Positions 39,119-48,858 are shown, numbered from the stretch's first letter. The stretch: DNA of 64,000 nucleotides from Marinoscillum furvescens DSM 4134 (GCF_003386095.1 NZ_QREG01000010.1:25499-89498), one strand, 5' to 3'. Notes: generated by a model from the letters alone, not told the origin. Made by a program: numbers and translations.

Positions 39119-40594
39119 ATGAAACAAACTTTATTGCCACTTCTTTTCAGCGCACTGCTACTATCCAGTTGTATTCCGGAACAAAGTGTCAGTCGCCCGC
39201 CTAACTTGTTGATTGTTCTCTCGGATCAACACTCGTACGACATGCTTGGATGCTACGGGAATGATCAGGTTAAAACACCTAACCTCGACAAGTTTGCGGG
39301 AGAAGGGTTAAGGTTCGACAATTGTTTCAGCAATCAACCTGTTTGTACCCCATTTCGTGGGATGCTTTTAAGTGGTATGCACCCACTAAAGAACGGTGCT
39401 TTTGTGAATGATGTACCTTTGATTCCTCAGCCAAGCCTTCTGGGGAACGTGTTAAAGTCACAAGGTTATCAAACAGCATACATTGGGAAGTGGCATCTTT
39501 TAGGGGGCGATCGCAAACGCCCTATTCCCGATGGCGAATTACGGTACGGGTTTGATAAGGTCTTGACCAACAATTGTCACGTGGATTTCCGACCAGGGAA
39601 ATGCTTTTTTTGGAATGAAAAAGGTGAACGGGAGTATTTTGATGAATGGGAGGTTTATGGGCAAACCAGGCAGGCATTGCAATATCTGGATGAAGTTGAT
39701 AAAGAAAAGCCGTTTGCCCTGATTGTGTCTTGGCACCCTCCGCATGACTGGGGTAAGTTCAAAGGTGTGGACGGTAAAATGCATTATCGGTACGAGACTA
39801 TGAGTGAGTTTATGGCTCTCTATAATAAGGATTCTATTGAATTGAGACCGGGAATTGAGGTCACACCCGATCGAAAGACGATGTATCATGGTTATATGGC
39901 AATGGTCAGTGGTGTGGATGAGGCATTTGGCATGTTGATGGATAAATTAGAAGAGTTGGGGTTGGAAGAAAATACATTGACCGTTTTTTCAGCTGACCAT
40001 GGGGATATGTTGGAGTCACACGAGGCTGTTTTACCAAAACAATATATCCATGATTACTCAACTCGTATTCCTTTTTTGATGAGGTATCCTGAAAAAATAA
40101 AAAGTGGCGACTCCACATCACTCCTTATGAGTACCATCAATATGCTGCCAACATTTCTCGGGATGATGGGCATTGAAACATCATTTGAATACGATGGGAC
40201 AGACCTTTCACAGTCCATTTTGGAAGGGGATGAGGATGCCGTTGAGTCGATTCCGGTGTGGGTCTATCAGCGGGCTAAACATTCCAAGGTACCTAACTGG
40301 AGAGGGATTATCACCAAAGACTACTCATTTGCAATGACTGAAAACATGTCTGAAGAATCAATAGGGAATGTATTGTTTGATAGGAAAAATGATCCGAATC
40401 AACTAGAGAACCTAATTAATACGCCAGGGAATGCGGCAATTCAGAAGCAATTTGAAGTGCTTACAAGAAAATGGATGAGTGAATTTTCTGATGATTTTTA
40501 TAATGCTGAAGATTTCAGGGCAGCTACTCCGGAGGGTGACTGGGCCGGGAATTATACCACGCCACCATTGGAACTTTTAAAAATCAATGAATAA
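39119..40594 (+). CDS. Family S1 sulfatase lipoprotein
   Basis: This 491-residue protein has a lipobox LLLSSC (Cys18). It begins PNLLIVLSDQHSYDMLGCYGN; the formylglycine residue is Cys76 in CTPFR; SADHGDMLESHEAVLPKQYIH forms the second metal-site region. The Asp-Gln pair and CTPFR motif are the same as in the sulfatase at 30777, but the two differ elsewhere, so they are relatives rather than copies. It is divergent from the rhamnosidase operon and followed 18 bp later by the 873-aa sulfatase, with which it forms a two-gene operon under operator copy 5. Target sulfate position unknown. Confidence 0.94.
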   Translation: MKQTLLPLLFSALLLSSCIPEQSVSRPPNLLIVLSDQHSYDMLGCYGNDQVKTPNLDKFAGEGLRFDNCFSNQPVCTPFRGMLLSGMHPLKNGAFVNDVPLIPQPSLLGNVLKSQGYQTAYIGKWHLLGGDRKRPIPDGELRYGFDKVLTNNCHVDFRPGKCFFWNEKGEREYFDEWEVYGQTRQALQYLDEVDKEKPFALIVSWHPPHDWGKFKGVDGKMHYRYETMSEFMALYNKDSIELRPGIEVTPDRKTMYHGYMAMVSGVDEAFGMLMDKLEELGLEENTLTVFSADHGDMLESHEAVLPKQYIHDYSTRIPFLMRYPEKIKSGDSTSLLMSTINMLPTFLGMMGIETSFEYDGTDLSQSILEGDEDAVESIPVWVYQRAKHSKVPNWRGIITKDYSFAMTENMSEESIGNVLFDRKNDPNQLENLINTPGNAAIQKQFEVLTRKWMSEFSDDFYNAEDFRAATPEGDWAGNYTTPPLELLKINE

Positions 40595-40612
40595 AGGTAA
40601 TATCGTTGTTTT

Positions 40613-43234
40613 ATGATGAGGGTAAGAAGGGGGTTAGTCCTTGTTCTGTTTTTTATGAACCTGGTGGCATCTTCCCAGGAAGAACGCAAGAATGTTATTT
40701 TCATTTTGGCCGATGACCTGGGGTGGAGAGACCTGAGTTCGTATGGATCGGATTTTTACCAGACACCCAATATAGACGCACTTGCTGCCTCGGGTGTTAA
40801 GTTTACGGATGCGTACTCTGCAAACCCACTTTGTTCTCCGACTCGCGCCAGTATTTTGACAGGACAAACCTCTGGTAGATTGAGATTCACAAGTGCTTCC
40901 GGGCATATTGAGCAGGAAATACTCGATCCTGTGGCCACCAGCACAGCATCTCCCGAAAAAAAGAACGGAACAGTTCAATCCAGATCCAGACTTCCTCTTG
41001 AGTATATAACATTTGCCGAAGTACTGAAAGGTAGTGGTTACAGGACTGCCTTCATGGGTAAATGGCATCTTGGTAAAGCTCCTTACATTCCCGAAAATCA
41101 AGGATTTGATGTTGTGGTTGGTGGAAGGGAGCACTCTGGCCCTCCAGGCCCCAATAATTACTTTGGGCCATGGAATTTAAGTACGCTACCTATGGTGCCT
41201 CAAGGAACACACATTGCCGAAGCACTTACCGATGAGGCTATTGATTTTATAGACGAAACCACAGACCCTTTCCTTCTTTGTCTATGGTACTATGACGTTC
41301 ATGCACCCTTTCAAGCAAAGGATGATGTTAAGCAGAAGTATGAGGCTAAGCTTAACAAGAATCATATTCAACGATCTCCTACCATGGCTGCCATGATTGA
41401 GGTTATGGACGAGAACATAGGGAGACTGCTAGATCATTTGGAAGATCGAAATCTCGATGAAAATACCATTGTGATTTTCACAAGTGACAATGGAGGGCAT
41501 ATGTATAATCTGGTAGACAATACCAATCCCACGAATAATGCTCCCTTGAGATCTGGAAAAGGGAATAATTATGAGGGCGGAGTGAGAGTACCTATGATTG
41601 TTCGTGCGCCCGGGATTTCAAAACCAGGAACGGTTTCCGAAGTGGTTACCCAAAGCGTGGATCACTACCCCACCATGTTAGACCTGTTGGACATAGATTT
41701 CCCAAATCAGGTTACAGATGGAGAAAGTTATGTCAATGCTTTAAAGGGACAGTATTATGAGCGTTCACCTATTTTTTCTGTGTACACTCATGACGTGCCT
41801 GCAGTGGCTAACAGGTATAATACCTCTGTGAGAAAGGGGGATTGGAAACTTTTGAAATTTTATCATGACGGACCGAATCGGGAACATAGATATGAGTTAT
41901 ACAACCTTGCAGACGATATAGGAGAGACTACCAATCTTTCTGAGCAAATGGTTGAGAAGACACAAGAACTGGCAGCACTTATTGAGACGTATGAAGAGGA
42001 TATAGACATGCTGAAGCCACAGCCGAACGATAATTTTGTCGGAAACTCTGAAGCAGCCTGGTTTTCAACATGGGATACTGAACTATCGCTGACTGACGAC
42101 AACACTCTAAAACTAGTGTCAGAAGGGAACACACCTTATGTAGAAACGAACCATGTGCCCAACTATAAAGGAGGTAGCCTGAAAATGGCTTTTGATATGA
42201 GATCCAGTAGCAATGGAAATGGTAGGTTTTTATGGAAAACCTCTGCTTCAAATACGTTCGACTCTTTTGTGAGTTTTACAGGAAAGCATGATGGAAACTG
42301 GCAATCAGTGACTGTAGATTTTACTCTGGGTAATACAGAAACACTTCGGGGATTGAGAATTCAGTCATCATCCGGAGAAGGAGAGATAGAATTGAGAAAT
42401 ATTCGATTGCTCTCTCAAAGTGAAGAGGAATTGAGAACCTGGGAGCTTGACTCAAAGGGCGTTATTGCGGGGCTGAGTGAAAATAACGCTCCTGCTATTT
42501 GTACGCCGCAGCTCGAATGGGACTTTGAGCGTGATGCCAGCTGCTGGAATCTTGAAAAACACCTTTCAGGCGAGGTTGAGGATGGTGCTTTGGTAGCCAG
42601 TGTTTTAGGAATTGACCCGATATTGACCCTTAGAGGAGGGCTAAATGTTCCATCGCTTTACTACTCCGAAATGCGAATTAGGATGAAAAATGCATCAAGT
42701 GCTTCTAACGGAGCTATTTACTTTAGAACAAGCGAAAATCCTTCTTTCGTGGGAAACTTTGTACTGTTTACTTTAACAGCAAATGACGATCAATTTCAGG
42801 ACTTCATCGTAGATATGTCTGAGCACGCGAACTGGGGTGGAACAGTAGAAGGTATTCGCATAGATCCTCAACAACCCGGAGCAAGTCATGGAAGCGTTGA
42901 AATTAGCTACATCGGTTTTGTTAGGAATGACGTGGCGGAACCAGAAGATCCTGTTTTGACCAATGCAGAGGTTTCAGGAAGCAATTCGTTTAGCATCTTT
43001 CCCAATCCAACATCCTCAGGAAAAGTGGATATACAGCTAGGGTCGGCAAAGTATAAAAATAGCATGCTTGTTTTTATGTCATTGGATGGGAAGACCCTGT
43101 TGATAGAGAAGAACAACAGTCAAAGTGTGAATAACATACGTACGGATGTATCTTCATTTGATCCTGGAGTTTATCTTGTTCAGCTTGTATGTGATGGTAA
43201 AATTGTTTCCTCATTAAGGTTGATCAAGAGGTAA
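40613..43234 (+). CDS. Large T9SS-exported family S1 sulfatase with two C-terminal beta modules
   Basis: This 873-residue protein has a signal peptide (cleavage near ASSQ) and no lipobox. The catalytic part (about 25-465) starts NVIFILADDLGWRDL, has formylglycine Cys74 in CSPTR and FTSDNGGHMYN. Residues about 480-600 are a jelly-roll module homologous to that of the sulfatase at 10681. A second beta module (about 625-780, LEWDFERDASCWNLEKHL) follows. The last 80 residues are a T9SS type A sorting domain (IFPNPTSSGKVDIQL ... GVYLVQLVCDGK). Unlike the lipoprotein sulfatases it should be exported across the outer membrane to the surface or medium, and so could act on the intact polymer. Confidence 0.93.
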   Translation: MMRVRRGLVLVLFFMNLVASSQEERKNVIFILADDLGWRDLSSYGSDFYQTPNIDALAASGVKFTDAYSANPLCSPTRASILTGQTSGRLRFTSASGHIEQEILDPVATSTASPEKKNGTVQSRSRLPLEYITFAEVLKGSGYRTAFMGKWHLGKAPYIPENQGFDVVVGGREHSGPPGPNNYFGPWNLSTLPMVPQGTHIAEALTDEAIDFIDETTDPFLLCLWYYDVHAPFQAKDDVKQKYEAKLNKNHIQRSPTMAAMIEVMDENIGRLLDHLEDRNLDENTIVIFTSDNGGHMYNLVDNTNPTNNAPLRSGKGNNYEGGVRVPMIVRAPGISKPGTVSEVVTQSVDHYPTMLDLLDIDFPNQVTDGESYVNALKGQYYERSPIFSVYTHDVPAVANRYNTSVRKGDWKLLKFYHDGPNREHRYELYNLADDIGETTNLSEQMVEKTQELAALIETYEEDIDMLKPQPNDNFVGNSEAAWFSTWDTELSLTDDNTLKLVSEGNTPYVETNHVPNYKGGSLKMAFDMRSSSNGNGRFLWKTSASNTFDSFVSFTGKHDGNWQSVTVDFTLGNTETLRGLRIQSSSGEGEIELRNIRLLSQSEEELRTWELDSKGVIAGLSENNAPAICTPQLEWDFERDASCWNLEKHLSGEVEDGALVASVLGIDPILTLRGGLNVPSLYYSEMRIRMKNASSASNGAIYFRTSENPSFVGNFVLFTLTANDDQFQDFIVDMSEHANWGGTVEGIRIDPQQPGASHGSVEISYIGFVRNDVAEPEDPVLTNAEVSGSNSFSIFPNPTSSGKVDIQLGSAKYKNSMLVFMSLDGKTLLIEKNNSQSVNNIRTDVSSFDPGVYLVQLVCDGKIVSSLRLIKR

Positions 43235-43467
43235 TACTGTACTTACTGACTTTCCATTAATTAGTGTTGAATCTGACTGAGAAATGCAATGAATAGAAGT
43301 AAGTTCATTGAGAGAAGCACTAGTCCAGCGGCTGGCATGGTGGTTTCACCTTGACCACATGATTGAGGCTGGTTTTGACCTATTTCTAATCACTAAGAGC
43401 GCCTTTGTATATTGCCAATGCAGACACCCGACTGTCTTTACGAAAATATGAATAGGGGATTCTCTTT

Positions 43468-45147
43468 TTATAAACCGGTTGAGGTTTTACTCTCTTTATA
43501 TAGGTTGACAAAAGGTGTGTCCCGAGCTTCTTCGGCTGCAATGTAATCTGGGTTTTCACTTGGCCAATAGCGTCTGTCCACGTTTTCTTCCAGCCAATTG
43601 ATAAGCTTATCGAATAACTTGTCGGTCATTTCTGGATTGGCTTTAGCTAAATCATTTTTCTCAAATGGATCTAATGCAATGTTGTACAGGTGTAGCCTTC
43701 CGTACCAATCAAAGATGAGTTTGAAATCACCATCTCTGATAGCCGAATGAGGGGTGAGCGGGAGTCCATCGTAAGGGCTATTATATATCACGTTGAAAGG
43801 ATAGTGCCAGTACCGGGTGGTCTTAGCGTATGCTCCTGCGTATTTATCGGAAATCAAAGGTAGCAGGCTTTGTCCATCAAGTTTTTGTTGTTTTATGAGT
43901 TGCTTTTCATCTAAGCCTCCTGCAGAGGCTAAAGTTGGGAAGATATCGGTGCAGTCCACTACTTCATCTACCCATCTACCTTCCTGAAATTGGCCTTTCC
44001 ATCTAAAAATAAGAGGAACTCTTATGCCTCCTTCAGTAACGCATGCTTTACCTCCGAAGAATGGTGCGTTATCTGTTCCATCACCTTTTGGGGTAATTTT
44101 TCTGTCGATACCGCCATTGTCAGACATAAAGACCACCAGGGTATTCTCAGCTATCCCTTTCTCCTCCAACATATCGAGGATCGCTCCAACGGACATATCA
44201 AGGTGCTTGATCATAGCTGCATAAGTGGCATCTTCATGACCGTTCCACCCCTTACTATCTTTTGATTCAAAATAGTTGATGTCTTCTTTCGGAGCTTGAA
44301 TAGGAGAGTGCACTGCAAAATGTGAAAAGTAGAGAAAAAATGGTTTCTCTTGATTTTCAGTCTGACGGTCTATGTAACTCAAGGCCTGTGCCGTCAAATC
44401 GTCGGTGAGGTAATCTTCTCCCGTTTTTTCTCCAGCATCGCCGAATGCCCACTTGTCCTGTGGCATATTGGGAAAGCGGTTTTTGGATTTGTTATTCCAC
44501 CCATCTCTCCAATCAAAGTAACGACTGCCTCCTGCATCTGCCCAGGCAAGTGCTTCAAACCCATTGTCTCCTGGTTGATACCCCATAGCCCCAAAGCCTC
44601 CGACGTGCCATTTTCCGATAAAAGCCGAATTATAGTCTTTTAAGGCTTCCGCAATGGTTAGCTCATCGAGACCATTGTCCCATTCCGTTCCTGTCGGGAT
44701 TGCTGAATTAGAAATTCCATTCGTTAGGGCTTGTTGAATTTTGATATCGTCTTTGTGTTCTAATACATCATGGGCATAGTACCCCTCTGGAACTTCCATG
44801 TTTTGGTTGTAATAGGTGTCTCTAAATGGCATTGCCGTAGTAAAGCCCAAACGGGCAGCATACTTTCCGGTAAGTATGCTGGCACGCGTTGGTGAGCATA
44901 GTTGGTTTGCATAGGCTTGAGAAAACGATACACCTTCATTCATAAGTCTGTCAATATTTGGTGTTTCGTAAAACATTTTATGATTTTCAATTCCAGTGAA
45001 TTTTTTGGCATAAGCCTGAGTATCCATGATTCCGTAATCGTCTGCCAGAATGAAAATGATGTTGGGTTGGGATATTTGTGGCTTTTTACACGCTGAAAAA
45101 GCAGTTAGTAGAAGAATGGGTAAGGCTGTTCGAAATAATGCTTTCAT
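43468..45147 (-). CDS. Family S1 sulfatase lipoprotein
   Basis: This 559-residue protein has a lipobox AFSAC (Cys20). It begins PNIIFILADDYGIMDTQAYA, carries the formylglycine Cys84 in CSPTR, and has FMSDNGGIDRKITPKGDGTDN as the second metal-site region. The insert before the active site (KKFTGIENHKMFYETPNIDRL) is longer than in the other sulfatases of the window and marks a different subfamily. It is a single-gene unit, convergent with the 873-aa sulfatase, with operator copy 6 upstream. The exact substrate is unknown. Confidence 0.94.
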   Translation of the reverse strand: MKALFRTALPILLLTAFSACKKPQISQPNIIFILADDYGIMDTQAYAKKFTGIENHKMFYETPNIDRLMNEGVSFSQAYANQLCSPTRASILTGKYAARLGFTTAMPFRDTYYNQNMEVPEGYYAHDVLEHKDDIKIQQALTNGISNSAIPTGTEWDNGLDELTIAEALKDYNSAFIGKWHVGGFGAMGYQPGDNGFEALAWADAGGSRYFDWRDGWNNKSKNRFPNMPQDKWAFGDAGEKTGEDYLTDDLTAQALSYIDRQTENQEKPFFLYFSHFAVHSPIQAPKEDINYFESKDSKGWNGHEDATYAAMIKHLDMSVGAILDMLEEKGIAENTLVVFMSDNGGIDRKITPKGDGTDNAPFFGGKACVTEGGIRVPLIFRWKGQFQEGRWVDEVVDCTDIFPTLASAGGLDEKQLIKQQKLDGQSLLPLISDKYAGAYAKTTRYWHYPFNVIYNSPYDGLPLTPHSAIRDGDFKLIFDWYGRLHLYNIALDPFEKNDLAKANPEMTDKLFDKLINWLEENVDRRYWPSENPDYIAAEEARDTPFVNLYKESKTSTGL

Positions 45148-45229
45148 TTTTAAGATAATTGCGTCGTTACTTCATCATGATGAAAAGAATCTATGATCTG
45201 CCGAATGTATCACTTATAAACGAAGTTTG

Positions 45230-45245
45230 CATCCTGCACTATACC
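45230..45245 (-). promoter_or_regulatory. Putative shared operator, copy 6
   Basis: Toward the sulfatase at 45147 the site reads GGTATAGTGCAGGATG, 82 bp before the start codon. The GTGCAGGATG half is perfect; the first half site is degenerate. It is followed by CAAACTTCG, shared with copy 1. Confidence 0.55.
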
Positions 45246-45304
45246 GACTTAAAAAGTATGCTGGGCTCACTTATTGAACGAACTCATCCGCTCCCTTAGG
45301 ACAT

Positions 45305-45336
45305 AAAAAAGGGGACACTGTTTGCACCGTGTCCCC
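45305..45336 (-). terminator. Rho-independent terminator of the aldolase/dehydrogenase gene
   Basis: On the minus strand an 8-bp perfect stem, GGGGACAC pairing with GTGTCCCC around a 10-base loop, is followed by six T residues. It lies 25 bp after the stop codon of the aldolase gene. Confidence 0.9.
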
Positions 45337-45361
45337 GATTGGCAATTAAGAATTTGTAAAG

Positions 45362-47470
45362 TTATCGAACGAACGCTGCAGCTACTCCACCATCTACATT
45401 AAGAATATTTCCAGTGGATTTACTCAAAGATCCATCAACAAAAACTAGAACAGCTTTTGCAATGTCTTCTCTTTCAAGAATGGCGTTCAAAATAGTTCTT
45501 TTTGCGTAGTGCGCAGGCAGTTCATCTACGGTGATGCCATAAGCTTTGGCACGACCTTCGCCCCATCCGCCTTCCCAGATGTTTGATCCTTTGATCACTG
45601 CATCAGGGTTTACAGTATTTACACGTATACCATCTACACCAAGCTCTGTGGCTAGCAGTCTGGTCATATGAACCTGAGCCGCTTTTGCAGAACCATAACC
45701 AAGGTTGTTTGGGCCGGATACCAGGGCATTTTTGCTCGCAATGTTTACAATATCTCCACCTAGACCTTGTTTTCTCAGGATTTCAGCCCCTTCTTTTGCC
45801 GTCAGGAATGACCCTTTCACCAGAATATTATGGAGTAGATCCCAGTCCTTTTCCTCAGTGTCTTTGAGAGACTTAGAGGTTGCGATTCCAGCATTATTCA
45901 CAATGATGTCTACACCACCAAACGCCAAAGATGCTTTTCTAAAGGCTTCTTTGATAGAGTTTCCTGATGTTACATCCATTACGGCATACTCAGCAGTATC
46001 CCTTTTGAATCCTTTGTGAGCTTCTACAAGCCTTGATTCGTCTATATCCGTCAGCACCACACAAGCACCATTTTCCACCATCAATTTGGCTATTTCCAGA
46101 CCTATGCCGCCACCTGATCCGGATATCAAAGCGACCTTTCTTGAGAGCGATTTCTCTTTGGGCATTCTCTGAAGCTTCGCTTCTTCCAAAAGCCAGTATT
46201 CAATGTCAAATGCTTCTTGAAGTGGAAGTGCGACGTATTCTGATACCGCTTCAGCACCTTTCATTACGTTGATAGCATTCAGGTAAAATTCATTCGCTAC
46301 TCTGGCTGTTTGCTTATTCTTAGCGAAGGAGAACATACCTACCCCAGGCCAAATAATGATTACCGGGTTATTGTCTCTGATTGCCGGAGAGTTGTTGCGT
46401 TTACATGATTCGTAATAGTTGTTGTAATACTCACGGTATTCTATCCACTGGTGCTCAATTTTGGATTTTATTGCTTCTGAGTCTGAGAGGTCAGCATCTT
46501 TAGGCAAGTCAAGAACCAAAGGCCTTATTTTAGTTCTCAGGAAGTGATCAGGACAGCTTGTTCCTAGTGGGGCCAGTTTGTCTATATCAAAGCTATTGGC
46601 AAACTCAAGAATACGCTCATCATCACTGAAATGTCCTACCATCAACTGGTTTGAAGAACACAAACCTCTTAGAATTGGTGCAATGTCTGACGCTTGACTG
46701 GTTCTATCTTCTTTATTGAGGGATTCTGTCCTTTGTCCGCCAAAAACAGGACGATTTTTGCCATAGTTTGCTCCTAGATAAGCAGACGCTTTTTCGACCG
46801 ACTCAAGAGAGTTGATATAGCAATCGTAGGCATTGTCGGCCCATGTGAACAGCCCATGGCCTCCTAAGTAGAGCCCTTTGAGGTTAGGGTTTTTATTGAT
46901 TGCCTCTTCTAGCTGCAAGGAGAGATCGAACCCAGGCTTTTGCCATGGGATCCAAGCAAAATCATCCCCATAAATTTCTTTCATGATTTTCTCACCGTCT
47001 TTAGACGCAGCGATGGCGATAGCGGCATCTGGATGGAGGTGGTCAATGTGCTTGTAGGGAAGCAGGGCATGTAAAGGGGTGTCGATCGACGGGGCTTTGG
47101 AGTTTTGATCGTAGATGCAGTGGTTGAAAAGCTCCACCATCTCATCTTCAAATTCTATGCCTCGGTAGACGTTCTTTAAAGCACGGAGTTTGTCGACGTA
47201 TAGTCCGGCAAGTCCGGCTCTGTCTAGGGTGCCGATATCACCTCCAGACCCTTTGACATACATTATTTCGACTATTTCTCCTGTGAGTGGATCTTTTTCG
47301 TCTACCTTACAGCTTGTGTTTCCTCCACCATAATTGGTTATTCTAAGATCTGTTCCAAGTAGGTTGGATCTATATAGTAAAAGTGCTATCTGATCGTCTC
47401 CTAGTTCTGCCGCTTTTGCTTCATCCCAGAGGTAATCAACGTGATTAAATTTCAAGGTTCTAGATTCCAT
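45362..47470 (-). CDS. rhaEW: Bifunctional L-rhamnulose-1-phosphate aldolase / short-chain dehydrogenase
   Basis: The start is set at MESRTLKFNHVDYLWDE, which matches the family N-terminus, is preceded by AAAGAAAGAG, and leaves operator copy 7 in the leader. A longer frame from 47584 would translate through that site. The protein is 702 residues. The N-terminal class II aldolase/adducin domain (about 1-420) has NTSCKVDE, GSGGDIGT and metal-ligand His residues in PLHALLPYKHIDHLHPDA. The C-terminal SDR domain (about 435-702) has the cofactor motif SGSGGGIG, NNAG and catalytic YGSAK. The family splits rhamnulose-1-phosphate to dihydroxyacetone phosphate and L-lactaldehyde and oxidises the latter. 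No isomerase or kinase gene is in the window. Confidence 0.92.
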   Translation of the reverse strand: MESRTLKFNHVDYLWDEAKAAELGDDQIALLLYRSNLLGTDLRITNYGGGNTSCKVDEKDPLTGEIVEIMYVKGSGGDIGTLDRAGLAGLYVDKLRALKNVYRGIEFEDEMVELFNHCIYDQNSKAPSIDTPLHALLPYKHIDHLHPDAAIAIAASKDGEKIMKEIYGDDFAWIPWQKPGFDLSLQLEEAINKNPNLKGLYLGGHGLFTWADNAYDCYINSLESVEKASAYLGANYGKNRPVFGGQRTESLNKEDRTSQASDIAPILRGLCSSNQLMVGHFSDDERILEFANSFDIDKLAPLGTSCPDHFLRTKIRPLVLDLPKDADLSDSEAIKSKIEHQWIEYREYYNNYYESCKRNNSPAIRDNNPVIIIWPGVGMFSFAKNKQTARVANEFYLNAINVMKGAEAVSEYVALPLQEAFDIEYWLLEEAKLQRMPKEKSLSRKVALISGSGGGIGLEIAKLMVENGACVVLTDIDESRLVEAHKGFKRDTAEYAVMDVTSGNSIKEAFRKASLAFGGVDIIVNNAGIATSKSLKDTEEKDWDLLHNILVKGSFLTAKEGAEILRKQGLGGDIVNIASKNALVSGPNNLGYGSAKAAQVHMTRLLATELGVDGIRVNTVNPDAVIKGSNIWEGGWGEGRAKAYGITVDELPAHYAKRTILNAILEREDIAKAVLVFVDGSLSKSTGNILNVDGGVAAAFVR

Positions 47471-47537
47471 CTCTTTCTTTGCTATGGTAATTGATATTAA
47501 TTCAAGCGATAAAATTGAACAATGCATGACGCATACG

Positions 47538-47553
47538 CATCCTGCACCTTTCT
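47538..47553 (-). promoter_or_regulatory. Putative shared operator, copy 7
   Basis: Toward the aldolase gene it reads AGAAAGGTGCAGGATG, 67 bp before the chosen start. It lies between that gene and the divergent GntR regulator, the usual place for a regulator's own binding site. Confidence 0.6.
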
Positions 47554-47771
47554 GTATCGTGTATTTTTTAAGCACTGAATTCACTCAAATGGAATAATTT
47601 TTAGGATTAATTTTATTTTTAACAGAGGCAAAAAGGCACCTAAAATACCTGTGAAAGAACCATAACGAACGACTAATATCAATTTTTAAACTAATCATTC
47701 GAGCTATGAAACTATTCCTGACTTTTGCTACATTGGCGTTTTGAATGGATTTAAAATAATCAAAAACACAT

Positions 47772-48824
47772 ATGGAGCTGCGTAAATTTGTTCTTGACTT
47801 TGATGAAAATTCGAGTGAACCCAAGTATAAGCAAATAGCAAAAAGCATTGTTGAAAATATTGAAGCTGGAAGAATTCATGTTGGGGATCAGTTGCCTTCC
47901 ATAAGCCAGTTGAGTATAGACTATTTGGTGTCTCGTGATACTGTAGAAAAAGCATACCGATTATTAAGAGATCAGGGTGTGGTGGAGTCAGTCAAAGGAA
48001 AAGGTTTTTATGTGCTAATATCCTCTCCAGGCTCAAAAATTCGAGTTTTTGTCCTGTTTAATAAACTAAGCTCCTACAAGAAGGTTGTTTATAATTCTTT
48101 GGCTTACGAATTGAGAAATCACGCGAAGCTAGAGCTGTTTGTTTATCACTGTAATCTTGAGCTTTTTGAAAGCTATATAACAGATAAATTGGGTCGGTAT
48201 AATTACTATGTTATTATGCCACATTTCATTGACTCTGAAATAGGTCCCGCTGAAAAGAACCGAATTACAACCGTTTTAAATAAAATAAATCCTGAAAAGC
48301 TCATCTTCCTTGACAACATTGTTGATAATGTGGTAAAGTACAAAGGTGCTGTCTATCAGGACTTCAAATCAGATGTTTTTAATGCGTTATCCGAAGCGTC
48401 AGAACAATTAAGAAAGTACAAAAAATTAGTTATAGTTTTTCCTCAGAATGTCCCATATCCCTATCCAAAAAAGATTTTAGAGGGATTTAGGAAATTTTGT
48501 GGGTTCAATAATTTTGAATTTGAAGAAGTTACTGAAATCAAGGCCAATACACCGGTATCTAAAGGTACAGCGTACTTGATTATAGAGGAGAGTGATCTTT
48601 CCAAATTGATTAAGAATGTAAGAAATCAGAATTTAAAAATTGGCTTGGATGTTGGTATCCTCACTTACAATGATACTCCCCTGAAAGAAGTGTTACTGGA
48701 AGGCATATCCGTTATTTCTACTGAATTTTCGCAATTGGGGGTTTTAGCATCTAAAATAATTTTAAACGAATTGAGTGGTGCGGTAAAAAATGAGTTCAAA
48801 TTGGTTTTAAGGAATTCGCTGTAA
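47772..48824 (+). CDS. GntR-family transcriptional regulator with sugar-binding-protein-like effector domain
   Basis: This 350-residue cytoplasmic protein has an N-terminal winged helix-turn-helix of GntR type (about 10-80): PKYKQIAKSIVENIEAGRI, GDQLPSISQLSIDYLVSRDTV and the wing GVVESVKGKGFYV. Residues about 95-345 resemble a periplasmic-binding-protein/LacI-type effector domain (IRVFVLFNKLSSYKKVVYNS ... GISVISTEFSQLGVLASKII) that would sense a sugar or phosphorylated intermediate. It is divergent from the rhamnulose-phosphate aldolase gene with operator copy 7 between them, so control of rhamnose catabolism, and possibly of the whole region, is a reasonable inference. It is the only regulator in the window; no hybrid two-component or sigma/anti-sigma system is present. 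Confidence 0.9.
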   Translation: MELRKFVLDFDENSSEPKYKQIAKSIVENIEAGRIHVGDQLPSISQLSIDYLVSRDTVEKAYRLLRDQGVVESVKGKGFYVLISSPGSKIRVFVLFNKLSSYKKVVYNSLAYELRNHAKLELFVYHCNLELFESYITDKLGRYNYYVIMPHFIDSEIGPAEKNRITTVLNKINPEKLIFLDNIVDNVVKYKGAVYQDFKSDVFNALSEASEQLRKYKKLVIVFPQNVPYPYPKKILEGFRKFCGFNNFEFEEVTEIKANTPVSKGTAYLIIEESDLSKLIKNVRNQNLKIGLDVGILTYNDTPLKEVLLEGISVISTEFSQLGVLASKIILNELSGAVKNEFKLVLRNSL

Positions 48825-48858
48825 TAGAAAACCTTTAATGCTTTCGAGATTAAGAATT

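Noticed and set aside
47471..47584. Longer N-terminus for the aldolase/dehydrogenase starting at 47584
   Set aside because: The extra 38 residues have no family match and their codons run through the operator copy at 47538-47553; the ATG at 47470 has a purine-rich site before it and the family N-terminus.
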